DNA from: Caproicibacter fermentans
GTDB taxonomy: Bacteria > Bacillota > Clostridia > Oscillospirales > Acutalibacteraceae
NCBI RefSeq assembly: GCF_009746625.1
Contig: NZ_VWXL01000027.1
Span: 19,529-83,528 of the forward strand
Reading direction: 5' to 3'
DNA length: 64,000 nucleotides
Shown here: positions 23,255 to 31,664 of the stretch, piece after piece
Numbering within the stretch: the stretch's first letter is position 1
Layout: each line of letters opens with the position of its first letter
Notes under the pieces: model-generated
What the model saw: only the letters and a program-made list of their open reading frames with translations
The model's database searches: none
What the model was told of the DNA's origin: nothing
Program-made: the position numbers and the translations under genes

Positions 23255-25351
23255 ATGCTGACACATATTATCAAAAGGGACAGGACCAAAGCGCTGTTTA
23301 AAAAGGAAAAAATCGTGTGGGCGATTTTTAAGGCCGCGACCGCGGTCGGGGGAGACGATTTCGCCACTTCGGAACATCTGGCGGATCAGGTTGTTTCCAT
23401 CGCTTCGCAAAAATACCCGGAGGGCGTAGCAGACGTTGAGGGAATTCAGGACATCGTCGAAAAGGTCCTGATTGAAAACGGACACGCAAAAACAGCCAAG
23501 GCTTATATTCTGTACCGCGAGAAAAGACGCTCCGCGCGCGAATCCAACGCGCTGATCGGCGCGACGATCAATATGTTCGGCGAATATCTGAACGACAGCG
23601 ACTGGAAAATCAACGAGAACGCCAACACGCAGAAATCAATCAACGGACTGAACAATTATGTCCGCGAAGCGTTTACCAAAAACTACTGGCTGCATGAGAT
23701 TTATCCGCAGGAAATCCGCGACGCGCATCTGTCGGGAGACATTCACATTCACGACCTCGGATTCTTCGGCCCGTACTGCGCGGGCTGGGACCTGCGGCAG
23801 ATTCTTCAGGGCGGATTCGGCGGCGTGTCCGGCAAGGTGGAATCCAAACCGCCGAAGCACCTGCGTTCTTTTCTGGGGCAAATTGTCAATTCCACGTTCA
23901 CGACCCAGGGCGAGACCGCCGGAGCACAGGCCTGGTCGTCGTTCGACACCTACTGCGCGCCGTTCGTCCGTTACGATCACATGGATTATCAAGCGGTCAA
24001 GCAAGCGCTTCAGGAGTTTATATTCAATCTGAACGTACCGACCCGCGTCGGTTTTCAGTGCCCGTTTTCAAATCTGACGTTCGATATTGTCGTCCCCCGC
24101 ACGCTGCGCGACCAGAACGTAACGGTCGGCGGAGCCGTGATGCCGGAAAAATACGGTGATTTTCAGAAAGAAATGGACATCATCAACCTCGCGTTCTGCG
24201 ACGTGATGATGGAGGGCGACAGCAAGGGACGCGTGTTCACCTTCCCGATTCCGACCATCAACGTCACAAAGGATTTTCAGTGGGACAGCCCCGTCGTCAA
24301 CCGTTTTATGGAAATCACCTGCAAATACGGAATTCCCTACTTCTCCAACTATATCAACTCCGACCTCTCCCCCGAAGACGCGCTTTCCATGTGCTGCCGC
24401 CTGAGGATCGACAAAAGCGAGCTGCGCAAGCGCGGGGGCGGCCTGTTCGGCTCCAATCCGCTGACCGGGTCCATCGGCGTTGTAACCGTCAATCTGCCGC
24501 GCATCGCCTACGTTTCCAAAACGGAGTCCGAATTCCGCATGCGCCTTTGGAAAGAAATGACCATCGCCAAGGAAAGCCTCGAAATCAAGAGAAAGGTCAT
24601 TGAGGAGCAGACCGAGCGCGGACTGTATCCGTACGCCCGCAATTATCTGAAAGACGTCAAGGCAAAGACCGGGGATTACTGGTACAATCATTTCAACACG
24701 ATCGGCCTGATCGGAATGAACGAAGCCTGCATGAATCTGTTCGGCCAGGACTGTGACCTGACAACGGAAGCAGGGCAGAAATTTGCAGTCGACACGCTCA
24801 ACTACATGCGCGACTTCATTCTGAACCTTCAGGAAGAAACCGGCCACTATTACAATCTGGAAGCGACGCCCGCGGAGGGCGCCAGTTACAGCCTTGCCAG
24901 ACTGGATAAGGCCCGCTATCCCGACATCATCACCGCGGGGGAACAGGAGCCTTACTATACGAATTCGACCCAGCTGCCCGTCGGGTACACGGACGATATT
25001 TTTGAAACGCTTGATCTTCAGGATGAGCTGCAGTCTCTTTATACCGGCGGAACGGTTCTGCATTTCTATCTGGGTGAGGAAATTCACGACACCGAGGCCG
25101 CCAAGCGCCTGATCCGTAAGATTTTCACCAACTACAAGCTCCCTTATATCTCTCTGACCCCGACTTTCTCCATCTGCAGCGACCACGGCTATATCGCCGG
25201 CGAACATTTCACCTGCCCCCATTGCGGAAAGCCCGCCGAAGTGTGGAGCCGTGTCGTCGGGTACCTGCGTCCGGTCCAGAACTTTAACCGCGGCAAACAG
25301 GAAGAATACCGCGAACGCAAAAAATTTGTGATCAAGGAACAGGCCATATGA
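23255..25351 (+). CDS. nrdD: Anaerobic (class III) ribonucleoside-triphosphate reductase
   Basis: 698 residues. An N-terminal ATP-cone (about 1-95, beginning KRDRTKALFKKEKIVWAIF) gives allosteric control. It is followed by the ten-stranded barrel with active-site Cys residues around MCCRLRID. The C-terminal zinc site includes C-P-H-C, and the glycyl-radical loop is RVVGYLRPVQNFNRGK. It reduces NTPs to dNTPs with formate as reductant under anaerobic conditions. I chose ATG 23255, with GGGAGG 7 nt upstream; an in-frame ATG at 23249 is too close to that site. Regulation by NrdR is suggested by the boxes upstream. It overlaps nrdG by 4 bp. Confidence 0.97.
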   Translation: MLTHIIKRDRTKALFKKEKIVWAIFKAATAVGGDDFATSEHLADQVVSIASQKYPEGVADVEGIQDIVEKVLIENGHAKTAKAYILYREKRRSARESNALIGATINMFGEYLNDSDWKINENANTQKSINGLNNYVREAFTKNYWLHEIYPQEIRDAHLSGDIHIHDLGFFGPYCAGWDLRQILQGGFGGVSGKVESKPPKHLRSFLGQIVNSTFTTQGETAGAQAWSSFDTYCAPFVRYDHMDYQAVKQALQEFIFNLNVPTRVGFQCPFSNLTFDIVVPRTLRDQNVTVGGAVMPEKYGDFQKEMDIINLAFCDVMMEGDSKGRVFTFPIPTINVTKDFQWDSPVVNRFMEITCKYGIPYFSNYINSDLSPEDALSMCCRLRIDKSELRKRGGGLFGSNPLTGSIGVVTVNLPRIAYVSKTESEFRMRLWKEMTIAKESLEIKRKVIEEQTERGLYPYARNYLKDVKAKTGDYWYNHFNTIGLIGMNEACMNLFGQDCDLTTEAGQKFAVDTLNYMRDFILNLQEETGHYYNLEATPAEGASYSLARLDKARYPDIITAGEQEPYYTNSTQLPVGYTDDIFETLDLQDELQSLYTGGTVLHFYLGEEIHDTEAAKRLIRKIFTNYKLPYISLTPTFSICSDHGYIAGEHFTCPHCGKPAEVWSRVVGYLRPVQNFNRGKQEEYRERKKFVIKEQAI

Positions 25352-26040
25352 TTTTCGCGGGGATCCAGAAAAGCTCTCTTGTCGACTATCCGGGCCTTGT
25401 TTCCTGCGTGCTGTTCGTTCCCGGCTGTAATTACGACTGTTTTTACTGCCACAACCGTTCCCTGCTTACCGGCCCGCATGAAATTCTCGACCCGAACGCC
25501 GTCCTTGCGTTTTTGAAAAAGCGGACGGGTCTGCTCGACGCCGTGGTCGTAACCGGAGGGGAGCCGACCCTGCAGCCCGATCTGACCGGGACTTTACTGG
25601 AATTTAAGTCCCTTGGCTACCGGGTCAAGCTGGATACGAACGGCTCGAATCCAGAAGCGGTTTCCGAGGTACTGAAAAGCGGCGCGTGCAGCTACTTCGC
25701 GGTGGATTACAAGGCTCCGTCCGCGCGCTATGAGGAAATTTGCGGCACCGGAACCGACGCCGCGGCCGTGCGGGAAACCGTGGAGCTTCTCTTAGGCAGC
25801 GGGGCGCCGTTCGAGGTTCGCACAACCGTTATTCCTCAGCTTTTGGAATCCGACCTGATGCAAATGGCCGCAGAGCTTCCCGCCGTCCCCCGGTGGACGC
25901 TGAACCGCTACCGAAAACCGTCGCCGTACAAGCCCTGCGACGAGGAACGGATTTGCTCCGTGCCGTGGACACAGGAACAGATCGCCGGCTTTGCCCGCAA
26001 AATGGCTTCCGTGCAGCCGAACATGAACCTGGCAAAATAA
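25348..26040 (+). CDS. nrdG: Anaerobic ribonucleotide reductase activating protein
   Basis: 230-residue radical SAM enzyme that installs the glycyl radical on NrdD. The cluster motif C27-x3-C31-x2-C34 is in GCNYDCFYCHN, and VVVTGGEPTLQPD is the SAM-binding GGE motif. It is longer than E. coli NrdG (154) and matches the common clostridial form of about 230. The start overlaps the nrdD stop (ATGA). Confidence 0.95.
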   Translation: MIFAGIQKSSLVDYPGLVSCVLFVPGCNYDCFYCHNRSLLTGPHEILDPNAVLAFLKKRTGLLDAVVVTGGEPTLQPDLTGTLLEFKSLGYRVKLDTNGSNPEAVSEVLKSGACSYFAVDYKAPSARYEEICGTGTDAAAVRETVELLLGSGAPFEVRTTVIPQLLESDLMQMAAELPAVPRWTLNRYRKPSPYKPCDEERICSVPWTQEQIAGFARKMASVQPNMNLAK

Positions 26041-26043
26041 AAT

Positions 26044-26080
26044 GAGCCGCCTTTTCCTCACAGAAAAGGCGGCTCGCTTT
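26044..26080. terminator. Terminator between nrdG and dcd
   Basis: Perfect 13-bp stem (26044-26056 with 26063-26075) and a 6-nt loop, followed by GCTTTATT. It lies between convergent genes. Confidence 0.8.
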
Positions 26081-26606
26081 ATTCTTCCGGTTCAAATTCC
26101 CGGTACAGCAGGCTTGGCTGAATCCCGCTGTTGTTCTGGTATTTGCCGCTTTGGTACGGGTCGTAGTCCCCCTCGATCGTGTGGTAATAAATCTGGCAGA
26201 TTTCAACCCCCGGATAGATCACGATCGGCTGCGTACAGAACATCTCAAGCGTCCAGTATCCGGAAAAGCCCACGTCGCCGAATCCCGCGGTGATATGGAT
26301 AAACAAACCCAGCCGCCCGACGGAGGAACGCCCTTCCAGCATAGGCACCAGGCGCTCGGTGCGCGTATATTCCGCCGTTCTTCCCAGATACAGCCGCCCG
26401 GGCTCCAGCCGGAGGCCGGACTCGGGAATCAGAATTTTCTGAACCGGATTCGGCTTTTTCATATCCAGAACGGCTTTCTCATAAACGAGCAGTTCATTGT
26501 ACAAAGACAGATTATAGCTGTTCGGATTGATTTTTTTCTCATCAAAGGGCTCAATGACGATATCGCCGCCCATGCGGCGGAGAATTTCCCTGCCCGACAG
26601 GATCAT
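26079..26606 (-). CDS. dcd: dCTP deaminase
   Basis: 175 residues. The family motif GRSSVGRLGLFIHITAGFGD holds the catalytic region, followed by FSGYWTLE (the family Glu) and a C-terminal YQNNSGIQPS. It converts dCTP to dUTP, the route to dTMP in many bacteria. Whether this is a mono- or bifunctional (DCD-DUT) enzyme cannot be decided by eye. The start is ATG 26606, where homology begins; AAGGAAG lies upstream. Its position opposite nrdDG clusters dNTP-supply genes. Confidence 0.93.
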   Translation of the reverse strand: MILSGREILRRMGGDIVIEPFDEKKINPNSYNLSLYNELLVYEKAVLDMKKPNPVQKILIPESGLRLEPGRLYLGRTAEYTRTERLVPMLEGRSSVGRLGLFIHITAGFGDVGFSGYWTLEMFCTQPIVIYPGVEICQIYYHTIEGDYDPYQSGKYQNNSGIQPSLLYREFEPEE

Positions 26607-26771
26607 AGCTTGCTTCCTTTCCCATATAAAGGACAAATCTTCATGACCGGACCCTGATACAAAAATACGATAAATGCGGTCGCCCGCATTTATCGTACAT
26701 AATTCACTTTCCGACCGAATTACAAGAAACAGTACCGGCGCATCGGCTCCGGCCTTCATGTATTCTCAGGT

Positions 26772-27050
26772 TCAGGCTTCTTCTTTCATCTTCGCAAAGC
26801 ATTCGCTGCAGTAAACCGGACGACCCTCCGTCGGCTGGAACGGAACCTTGCACGGAGCTCCGCACGCTGCGCAAACAGCGTCGAACATCTCTCTCTGCGG
26901 TTTCTGGCTCATCCTGCGGGCTTTCCGGCATTCAGGGCACCTTTTCGGTTCATTGGTAAACCCTTTCGCAGAGTAAAATTCCTGCTCGCCGGCAGTCCAG
27001 ACAAACTCCTTCCCGCACTCCTGACAGACTAACGTTTTGTCCTCAAACAT
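26772..27050 (-). CDS. Zinc-ribbon protein with two CxxC-pair modules
   Basis: 92 residues. The N-terminal module has C-Q-E-C-G-K-E-F and C-P-E-C; the C-terminal module has C-A-A-C and C-S-E-C. This matches the widespread small 'zinc-ribbon/CxxC-x17-CxxC' proteins of Clostridia and cyanobacteria, some of which are annotated as DNA-binding. The start is ATG 27050 with GAGGT upstream. It is preceded by a strong promoter and a tRNA-like sequence in the same orientation with no terminator in between, so its mRNA may carry or be cut from that element. Function unknown. Confidence 0.85.
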   Translation of the reverse strand: MFEDKTLVCQECGKEFVWTAGEQEFYSAKGFTNEPKRCPECRKARRMSQKPQREMFDAVCAACGAPCKVPFQPTEGRPVYCSECFAKMKEEA

Positions 27051-27078
27051 ATTTTTTACCTCACTTGTGATAATTTTT

Positions 27079-27148
27079 TGCCCTGGGACGGAGTTGAACC
27101 GACAACCTTTGGAATTTACCAAATGCTCTTGCGTTAAGCTACTGGGGC
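27079..27148 (-). tRNA. Degenerate tRNA-like gene (pseudo-tRNA or tRNA-like RNA)
   Basis: The 70-nt minus-strand sequence folds as a cloverleaf. Acceptor stem: 5 of 7 pairs (adjacent C-A and A-C mismatches). T8 and A9 are conserved. D stem GCTT/GAGC has a 7-nt loop lacking the GG pair. Anticodon stem TTTGG/CCAAA is perfect but encloses a 6-nt loop, TAAATT, instead of 7 nt. The T arm GTCGG/CCGTC has one T-T mismatch and a canonical TTCAACT loop. CCA is not encoded. No anticodon can be assigned. It is likely a decayed tRNA gene, or a tRNA-like RNA with another role, since the promoter before it is strong. Confidence 0.6.
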
Positions 27149-27188
27149 ATCTATAACGAGTGTGATTTCTCACCTCTACGCAACATAG

Positions 27189-27215
27189 ATTATACCAGAA
27201 TGATAAAATTGTCAA
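27189..27215 (-). promoter_or_regulatory. Strong promoter of the tRNA-like element and zinc-ribbon gene
   Basis: On the minus strand TTGACA, a 15-bp spacer and an extended -10 TGGTATAAT (TATAAT at plus 27189-27194). The expected start is about 30 nt before the tRNA-like sequence. Confidence 0.6.
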
Positions 27216-27354
27216 GCGTTATTTTTGAATAAGTGAAAAATATTTAAAATACTTTCTAGTTAGTCATGAAATATCCGTTTTTTTTCAGATATATTGACGA
27301 TTAAGAGAGAAACACGATTCTTTCCGGGAGTAAAAGGACCATGCCCGCGTTTGA

Positions 27355-27394
27355 CAAAAAAGGAAAAAGAGACCGGCGGAAAATTCCGCCGGTC
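27355..27394 (-). terminator. Terminator-like hairpin downstream of perR
   Basis: Perfect stem of about 10 bp, GACCGGCGGA/TCCGCCGGTC (27371-27394), followed on the minus strand by TCTTTTTCCTTTTTT. It lies 160 bp after the perR stop; the sequence between (27395-27552) and that on to 27216 shows no convincing gene. Confidence 0.7.
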
Positions 27395-27552
27395 CGGCAT
27401 ATTCTGACCGCTGTAAAAATCACTTGTAAAAATAACGACTTTAAAGGCGCGGAATCCGTAACCGTGACTCGCATGCTTGGTCATCTCCGGTATCGGGAAA
27501 CGTGTCATAAGTTGGTTTTTGAACCGCAGCAGATATTCCGCTTTTGCTTTTT

Positions 27553-27951
27553 TTACTCTGCTTTTTTCAGGCAATCGGGACAAACGCCCCGAAGCAGAAT
27601 ATCCGTCGAATCAATTCGCAGACGGTATTTTCGTTCCGCCTGTTCAATCCGGTCCGCGCCGATATAGTCGTCCGGTATATCAATCACGGACCCGCATTTT
27701 GAGCAGACAAAATGGGTGTGTGGTTTCACGTTCCCGTCATATCTCTCCTGACCGTTGACCACACCGACGCTGATAATAGTGCCGTCCTGTTTAAACTGCG
27801 CCAGATTCCGGTAAACCGTGCCGAGGCTCAAATCGGGATATTCCGGTTTCAGCTTTTCGTAAACCCAGTCCGCTGTGGGATGGCTTGTCGTGGAACGTAC
27901 GGCGTTCAAAATCGCCTCCCGTTTCCGACTGTAGTTTCGTCGTTTCTCCAT
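27553..27951 (-). CDS. perR: Fur-family regulator, PerR-like
   Basis: 132 residues. The helix-turn-helix is SHPTADWVYEKLKPEYPDLS-LGTVYRNL. The regulatory site shows R-Y-D-G...K-P-H-T-H-F-V-C, with the Asp and His spacing of PerR, and the structural zinc pairs are C-S-K-C and C-P-D-C. PerR senses H2O2 through Fe-catalysed His oxidation and represses peroxide defence genes. The Asp before the H-x-H supports PerR over Fur or Zur, but the family line is thin. AGGTGACC lies just before ATG 27951. No clear PerR box could be drawn in its own promoter. Confidence 0.78.
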   Translation of the reverse strand: MEKRRNYSRKREAILNAVRSTTSHPTADWVYEKLKPEYPDLSLGTVYRNLAQFKQDGTIISVGVVNGQERYDGNVKPHTHFVCSKCGSVIDIPDDYIGADRIEQAERKYRLRIDSTDILLRGVCPDCLKKAE

Positions 27952-28118
27952 AGGTCACCTCTGATATAATTGACAAAAACAATAATTCCTACTGTTTTTA
28001 GTTTAGCACTTCTCACATCGTTTGTAAAGGGTTTCTCAAAATTTTTTAATCGATCTTTCAGTCAAATCAAAATAATGGTATAATTATGTGCGAAATGAAG
28101 CATAAGAAAGGACTTGTT

Positions 28119-28964
28119 ATGAAGAAGGACTCCGCAAGGGAATTTGCCCTGATTACGCTGAGCACACTCGTCATATCGGCTGGCATCTACTTTTTTAAAT
28201 TTCCGAATAATTTTACATTCGGCGGTGTGTCGGGTCTTTCCGTGGTTTTGGGATATGTGACCCCGCTTTCGCCCGCGAGTGTCAACTTTGTTTTGAACGC
28301 CCTGCTGGTTGTCTGCGGGTTCATTTTTCTGGGACGGAGCTTCGGAGTCAAAACGGTTTACGCAAGCTTTTTGCTTTCCGGCACCGTCTGGGTACTGGAG
28401 CGGCTGGTTCCGATGAAACGGCCGCTGACCGATGATCCGATGCTGGAGCTTGTTTTCGCGGTGCTTTTGCCCGCCTTCGGTTCCGCCCTGCTGTTTCACT
28501 CCGGCGCTTCCTCCGGCGGCACTGACATCGTCGCGATGATTTTGAAAAAATACACGAGCGTCGATATCGGCCGGGCGCTGTTTTTCAGCGACCTTTTGAT
28601 TACTCTTTCTTCTTTTCTTGTTTTCAGCATCAAAACGGCACTGTTCTCTTTTCTGGGGCTTCTTGCAAAATCGCTGATCGTCGACAGCGTGATTGAGAAC
28701 ATCAACCTGAATAAATATTTTAATGTGATCTGCTCCGAACCGGAGCAGATCCTTGAGTATATCGTCAAAAAGCTGAACCGCAGCGCGACGGTATGCGACG
28801 CGGTCGGCGCCTACTCCCACCATCACAAATATATCATTTTCACGGTGATGAACCGCTCTCAGGCGGCACAGCTGCGCCGGTATATCCGCTCGGTGGAACC
28901 GGAGGCGTTCCTTCTCATCTGCAACACCAGTGAAATCATCGGCAGGGGCTTTCACAGCGAATAA
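28119..28964 (+). CDS. YitT-family membrane protein (DUF161/DUF2179)
   Basis: 281 residues. Five or six membrane helices occupy the first 200 residues, with the family phrase GGVSGLSVVLGYVTP and SGASSGGTDIVAMIL. A soluble C-terminal DUF2179 domain (about 205-281) ends in the usual I-C-N-T-S-E-I-I-G-R-G-F. The family is common in Firmicutes with several copies per genome, and its function is not established. I chose ATG 28119, with GAAAGGAC upstream; an earlier in-frame ATG at 28086 has no site. It is monocistronic. Confidence 0.92.
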   Translation: MKKDSAREFALITLSTLVISAGIYFFKFPNNFTFGGVSGLSVVLGYVTPLSPASVNFVLNALLVVCGFIFLGRSFGVKTVYASFLLSGTVWVLERLVPMKRPLTDDPMLELVFAVLLPAFGSALLFHSGASSGGTDIVAMILKKYTSVDIGRALFFSDLLITLSSFLVFSIKTALFSFLGLLAKSLIVDSVIENINLNKYFNVICSEPEQILEYIVKKLNRSATVCDAVGAYSHHHKYIIFTVMNRSQAAQLRRYIRSVEPEAFLLICNTSEIIGRGFHSE

Positions 28965-28973
28965 GAGCAATAG

Positions 28974-29000
28974 GGCCGGGCGGCAAACTGCCGCCCGGCC
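28974..29000. terminator. Bidirectional terminator between yitT-like and flippase genes
   Basis: Perfect 12-bp GC-rich stem (28974-28985 with 28989-29000), AAC loop, followed by TTACTTTTAA on the plus strand. Confidence 0.8.
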
Positions 29001-29021
29001 TTACTTTTAACGGAACGCCGC

Positions 29022-30344
29022 TTATTTGTGGAAAACTCTCGCAACCATCGCGATCTCTTCGCGGTCCGGAACCAGCAGCCGGTAAAACTGCGTGTGGGAA
29101 AACCGGCAGAAAATTACGATGCAGGAAACGGACTGCGCCGTCATCGAAATCGACGTAGCCAGAGCGATTCCGTTCGTGCCCATCAGCGGAAGAAGAATCA
29201 GGCTGGAAATAATATTTATAACAATTCCAAGCGCGGTAGGGATAATATTCAGCTCCGGATGCCCATAACCCGCAATGGAGTTTCCAAGGACCTTGGAATA
29301 GGAATAAAAAACGGAACCGATCATCAGATAGGGCAGCGGACCCAGCGTCCCCACATACATCGGAAACACAATCGGTACCAGAAAACGTGCGACCCAATAA
29401 AGTGCAACGGCACCAAGCGTCGTGATGTAGGTAACCACCTTGGAGGAAAGCAAAGTAAGACGGACTTTGTCCTTCATCTGCGTCATTCCTGAGATTCTGC
29501 TCAGGATAACCTGACTGACGGCATCCGGCAAAATCCAGACCTGCCGCATCATCGTGACCGCCAAATTATAGATGCTGAAATTGGCAATACTGGAAACCCA
29601 TTGGACGATATATCCGCCCAGATATGAGTTCAGGTAGGTCATCACGTTGCTCACGTGAGCCTTCAGACTGTACCCAATCATGCTCCCAACACCGACGGGC
29701 AGGTCATTTTCCGGCGCGGGTTCCTGCATCGGGCCGTTCCAGCGCACGACCCCCCAGAGCGCAAGAAGCAGAGTCACAAGCGAAACGGCTATCGCGCCCC
29801 AGACCCAGAAAAACACATTCGGGCGCAAAAAGACCGCGACTGCCAGCGCAGCCATCAGGATTCGCTGGACAAGGTTGACCAAATTATATGATTTAAACTT
29901 GTTTTCACCGCGAAGGATTGACGTGCAGATGTTAAACAGAAAAGAGAGGACACTGTAAATAACGATCGCAACCAAAAACTGCCCCGGCGTCGAAGTGAAA
30001 AAAGAACTGCCGCGCAGAAAAAACAGGGTAGCGGCTCCCAGGATGATAATTGCCGCCGCAATGCTTATGCTCAGTCTCCCGATCGCGTGTCTGGTGTTTC
30101 GGATCGAGTTTCGGGCGACGTAATAGATAACGGCGGATGTGACGCTGAGGCCGAGGATTGTGAAGAACCCTTCGCCCCACTGCTGCATCTGTGTGAAATA
30201 TCCCCTGATTTCGGGTTCCACGCGGTTCAGGACGATGAGCTGCGAGAACAGGGTTATGACGGAACCGAACAAATTGGTCCCGAACGTGTTTACCGAATCG
30301 CGCACCACTGCGCTTTGTATCTTTTTTTCTCTTTTTTGTTTCAT
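29022..30344 (-). CDS. Oligosaccharide/polysaccharide flippase (Wzx/MVF-like)
   Basis: 440 residues with about 12-14 membrane helices and the MOP-superfamily N-terminus (VVRDSVNTFGTNLFGSVITLF). Such proteins flip lipid-linked oligosaccharides outward. Together with the diacetamido-uronate genes at 5-13 kb it could serve surface-glycan export, although it lies 16 kb away. I start it at ATG 30344 (M-K-Q-K-R-E-K). An in-frame ATG at 30389 coincides with a likely -10 (TATAATG) and has no ribosome site. An 8-bp inverted repeat (GACTCCGT/ACGGAGTC) in the leader could be regulatory. Confidence 0.88.
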   Translation of the reverse strand: MKQKREKKIQSAVVRDSVNTFGTNLFGSVITLFSQLIVLNRVEPEIRGYFTQMQQWGEGFFTILGLSVTSAVIYYVARNSIRNTRHAIGRLSISIAAAIIILGAATLFFLRGSSFFTSTPGQFLVAIVIYSVLSFLFNICTSILRGENKFKSYNLVNLVQRILMAALAVAVFLRPNVFFWVWGAIAVSLVTLLLALWGVVRWNGPMQEPAPENDLPVGVGSMIGYSLKAHVSNVMTYLNSYLGGYIVQWVSSIANFSIYNLAVTMMRQVWILPDAVSQVILSRISGMTQMKDKVRLTLLSSKVVTYITTLGAVALYWVARFLVPIVFPMYVGTLGPLPYLMIGSVFYSYSKVLGNSIAGYGHPELNIIPTALGIVINIISSLILLPLMGTNGIALATSISMTAQSVSCIVIFCRFSHTQFYRLLVPDREEIAMVARVFHK

Positions 30345-30424
30345 CGCAAATAACGACTCCGTCCTGCCAGTTTTTTGGAACGGAGTCATTATAGCATTAT
30401 CTCAGCAGAATCACAACCGAATTT

Positions 30425-30991
30425 TCACCGGCTGCCGCGCGCTTCCGGAAAACTGCGCGCCAAGGCTCTGCGAACGGCAAAGTACAGGGGCACCGCGATG
30501 ATGTCCGCAAACACCGCGTTGGTGGCGGTCGCTCCCAGTTTCGACAGCAAGACCATCTGAACCGTCTGCGCCGCGTCGCCAAAAACCAACTCTTTCACCG
30601 CCGAGTAGGCCAGATACAGAACGCTGTAAGAAACCGAGCCGGCCACGGCCCCGACAATGACGCGGGACAGCTTTTTGCCGCGGCCGTCCCCGCCCCAGGC
30701 GATCAGGCCGCAGATCCAGGCCATCGCGAATTTGGTCACAAGCGTGACCGGCGCGCTGGACGCCCACCCGTTCGTAATGTCAAACAGAAAGGAACCTACC
30801 CCCGCGGCCAGTCCTCCGTAAACCGGGCCGAGCAGCAGCCCGGAAAGAATACAGAACACGTTGGCAAGCCCGATCATCGTTTTGTCTCCGCCGACGGGAA
30901 TCTGAACCTTAAAAAATACCGTCGCGACAAAGACAAGCGCACCCATAAGCCCCGCCAGCGCGAGATTGACGGTTTGATTTTTACTTCTCAT
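30425..30991 (-). CDS. ECF transporter S-component (first of two)
   Basis: 188 residues with six predicted helices. It starts NLALAGLMGALVFVATVFFKVQIP, has the short hydrophilic VGGDKTMIGLANVFCILSG, and GPVYGGLAAGVGSFLFDI, a pattern common to vitamin S-components. It binds the substrate and uses a shared EcfAAT module that is not in this window. AGGAGG precedes the ATG at 30991. It lies 27 bp after a second S-component gene in one unit that diverges from a MocR regulator, so vitamin B6 is a possible substrate (inference). Confidence 0.85.
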   Translation of the reverse strand: MRSKNQTVNLALAGLMGALVFVATVFFKVQIPVGGDKTMIGLANVFCILSGLLLGPVYGGLAAGVGSFLFDITNGWASSAPVTLVTKFAMAWICGLIAWGGDGRGKKLSRVIVGAVAGSVSYSVLYLAYSAVKELVFGDAAQTVQMVLLSKLGATATNAVFADIIAVPLYFAVRRALARSFPEARGSR

Positions 30992-31018
30992 ATCGCATTC
31001 CCTCCTGTTTTTCTCAAG

Positions 31019-31546
31019 CTAATGCTGCTTTACCATCACGGCCAAGCGGCTTTTCAGCTTCATCCGGTCGAACGCGCGGCCAACCAGAATGTAAATAACC
31101 GCGCTTGCTGCCGCCTGAATCAGGTTTCCCGGAATTTCCGCCACAGGAGCCGCAAAGCTGCCGAGCAGAATCACTTCGGTCAAATAATACCCCGCGACGC
31201 AGATTCCTCCCGCCGCCGCGCAGGCAATCAGGTTCCGCTTGGTGACAATCGATTTTGCCGCCGATGCAAAGCACAGAACCATCACCGATTTAATCAAAAG
31301 CGTGGGCAGCACGTAGACGACGCTGCCGGTCAGGCCGTCCGAAAGCGCCTCGCCGATGCCGCCCGCGGCCACCGCGTAAGGAAGAGGCAGAATGCTTGCC
31401 GCCAGGTATAGGAACGCGTCCCCCAGATGGATATATCCTCCGGTGACCGGGGTCGGAATATGAAACAGGTACGCGGTAACGACAAATATCAGCGCGGCGA
31501 ACAGCGCCGTGAAGACAATCAGGCCCGTCGATGCTGTTTTTTTCAT
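31019..31546 (-). CDS. ECF transporter S-component (second of two)
   Basis: 175 residues with six helices, including FHIPTPVTGGYIHLGDAFLYLAA and AAGGIGEALSDGLTGSVVYVLPTLLIKS, features of the TIGR04002/ThiW-like S-component group. I chose ATG 31546 with GGAGG 8 nt upstream. It is the promoter-proximal gene of a two-gene unit encoding only S-components. The substrate is unassigned; regulation by the divergent MocR protein is inferred from the shared intergenic region. Confidence 0.85.
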   Translation of the reverse strand: MKKTASTGLIVFTALFAALIFVVTAYLFHIPTPVTGGYIHLGDAFLYLAASILPLPYAVAAGGIGEALSDGLTGSVVYVLPTLLIKSVMVLCFASAAKSIVTKRNLIACAAAGGICVAGYYLTEVILLGSFAAPVAEIPGNLIQAAASAVIYILVGRAFDRMKLKSRLAVMVKQH

Positions 31547-31565
31547 GCTTTTACCTCCAATAGGA

Positions 31566-31654
31566 TTGATTTGCAAAAATTACGTTGGTATAATAATAGC
31601 GAATAACTGTTTCTATTGAAATATACAGTTTGAAAAAATTCTTTCAGTACAGTT
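31566..31654 (+). promoter_or_regulatory. mocR promoter with MocR/PdxR-type operator repeats
   Basis: TTGATT, 17-bp spacer, TATAAT (31589-31594). Downstream lie TACAGTT direct repeats at 31624-31630 and 31648-31654 (24 bp apart). An inverted AACTGT at 31605-31610 pairs with ACAGTT at 31625-31630. The layout suits autoregulation. Confidence 0.6.
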
Positions 31655-31664
31655 GAGGGAGCTT

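Noticed and set aside
27260..27583. Minus-strand open frame of 107 codons downstream of perR
   Set aside because: No ribosome site for the full length, odd composition, and it crosses a terminator hairpin; it overlaps the perR stop region.
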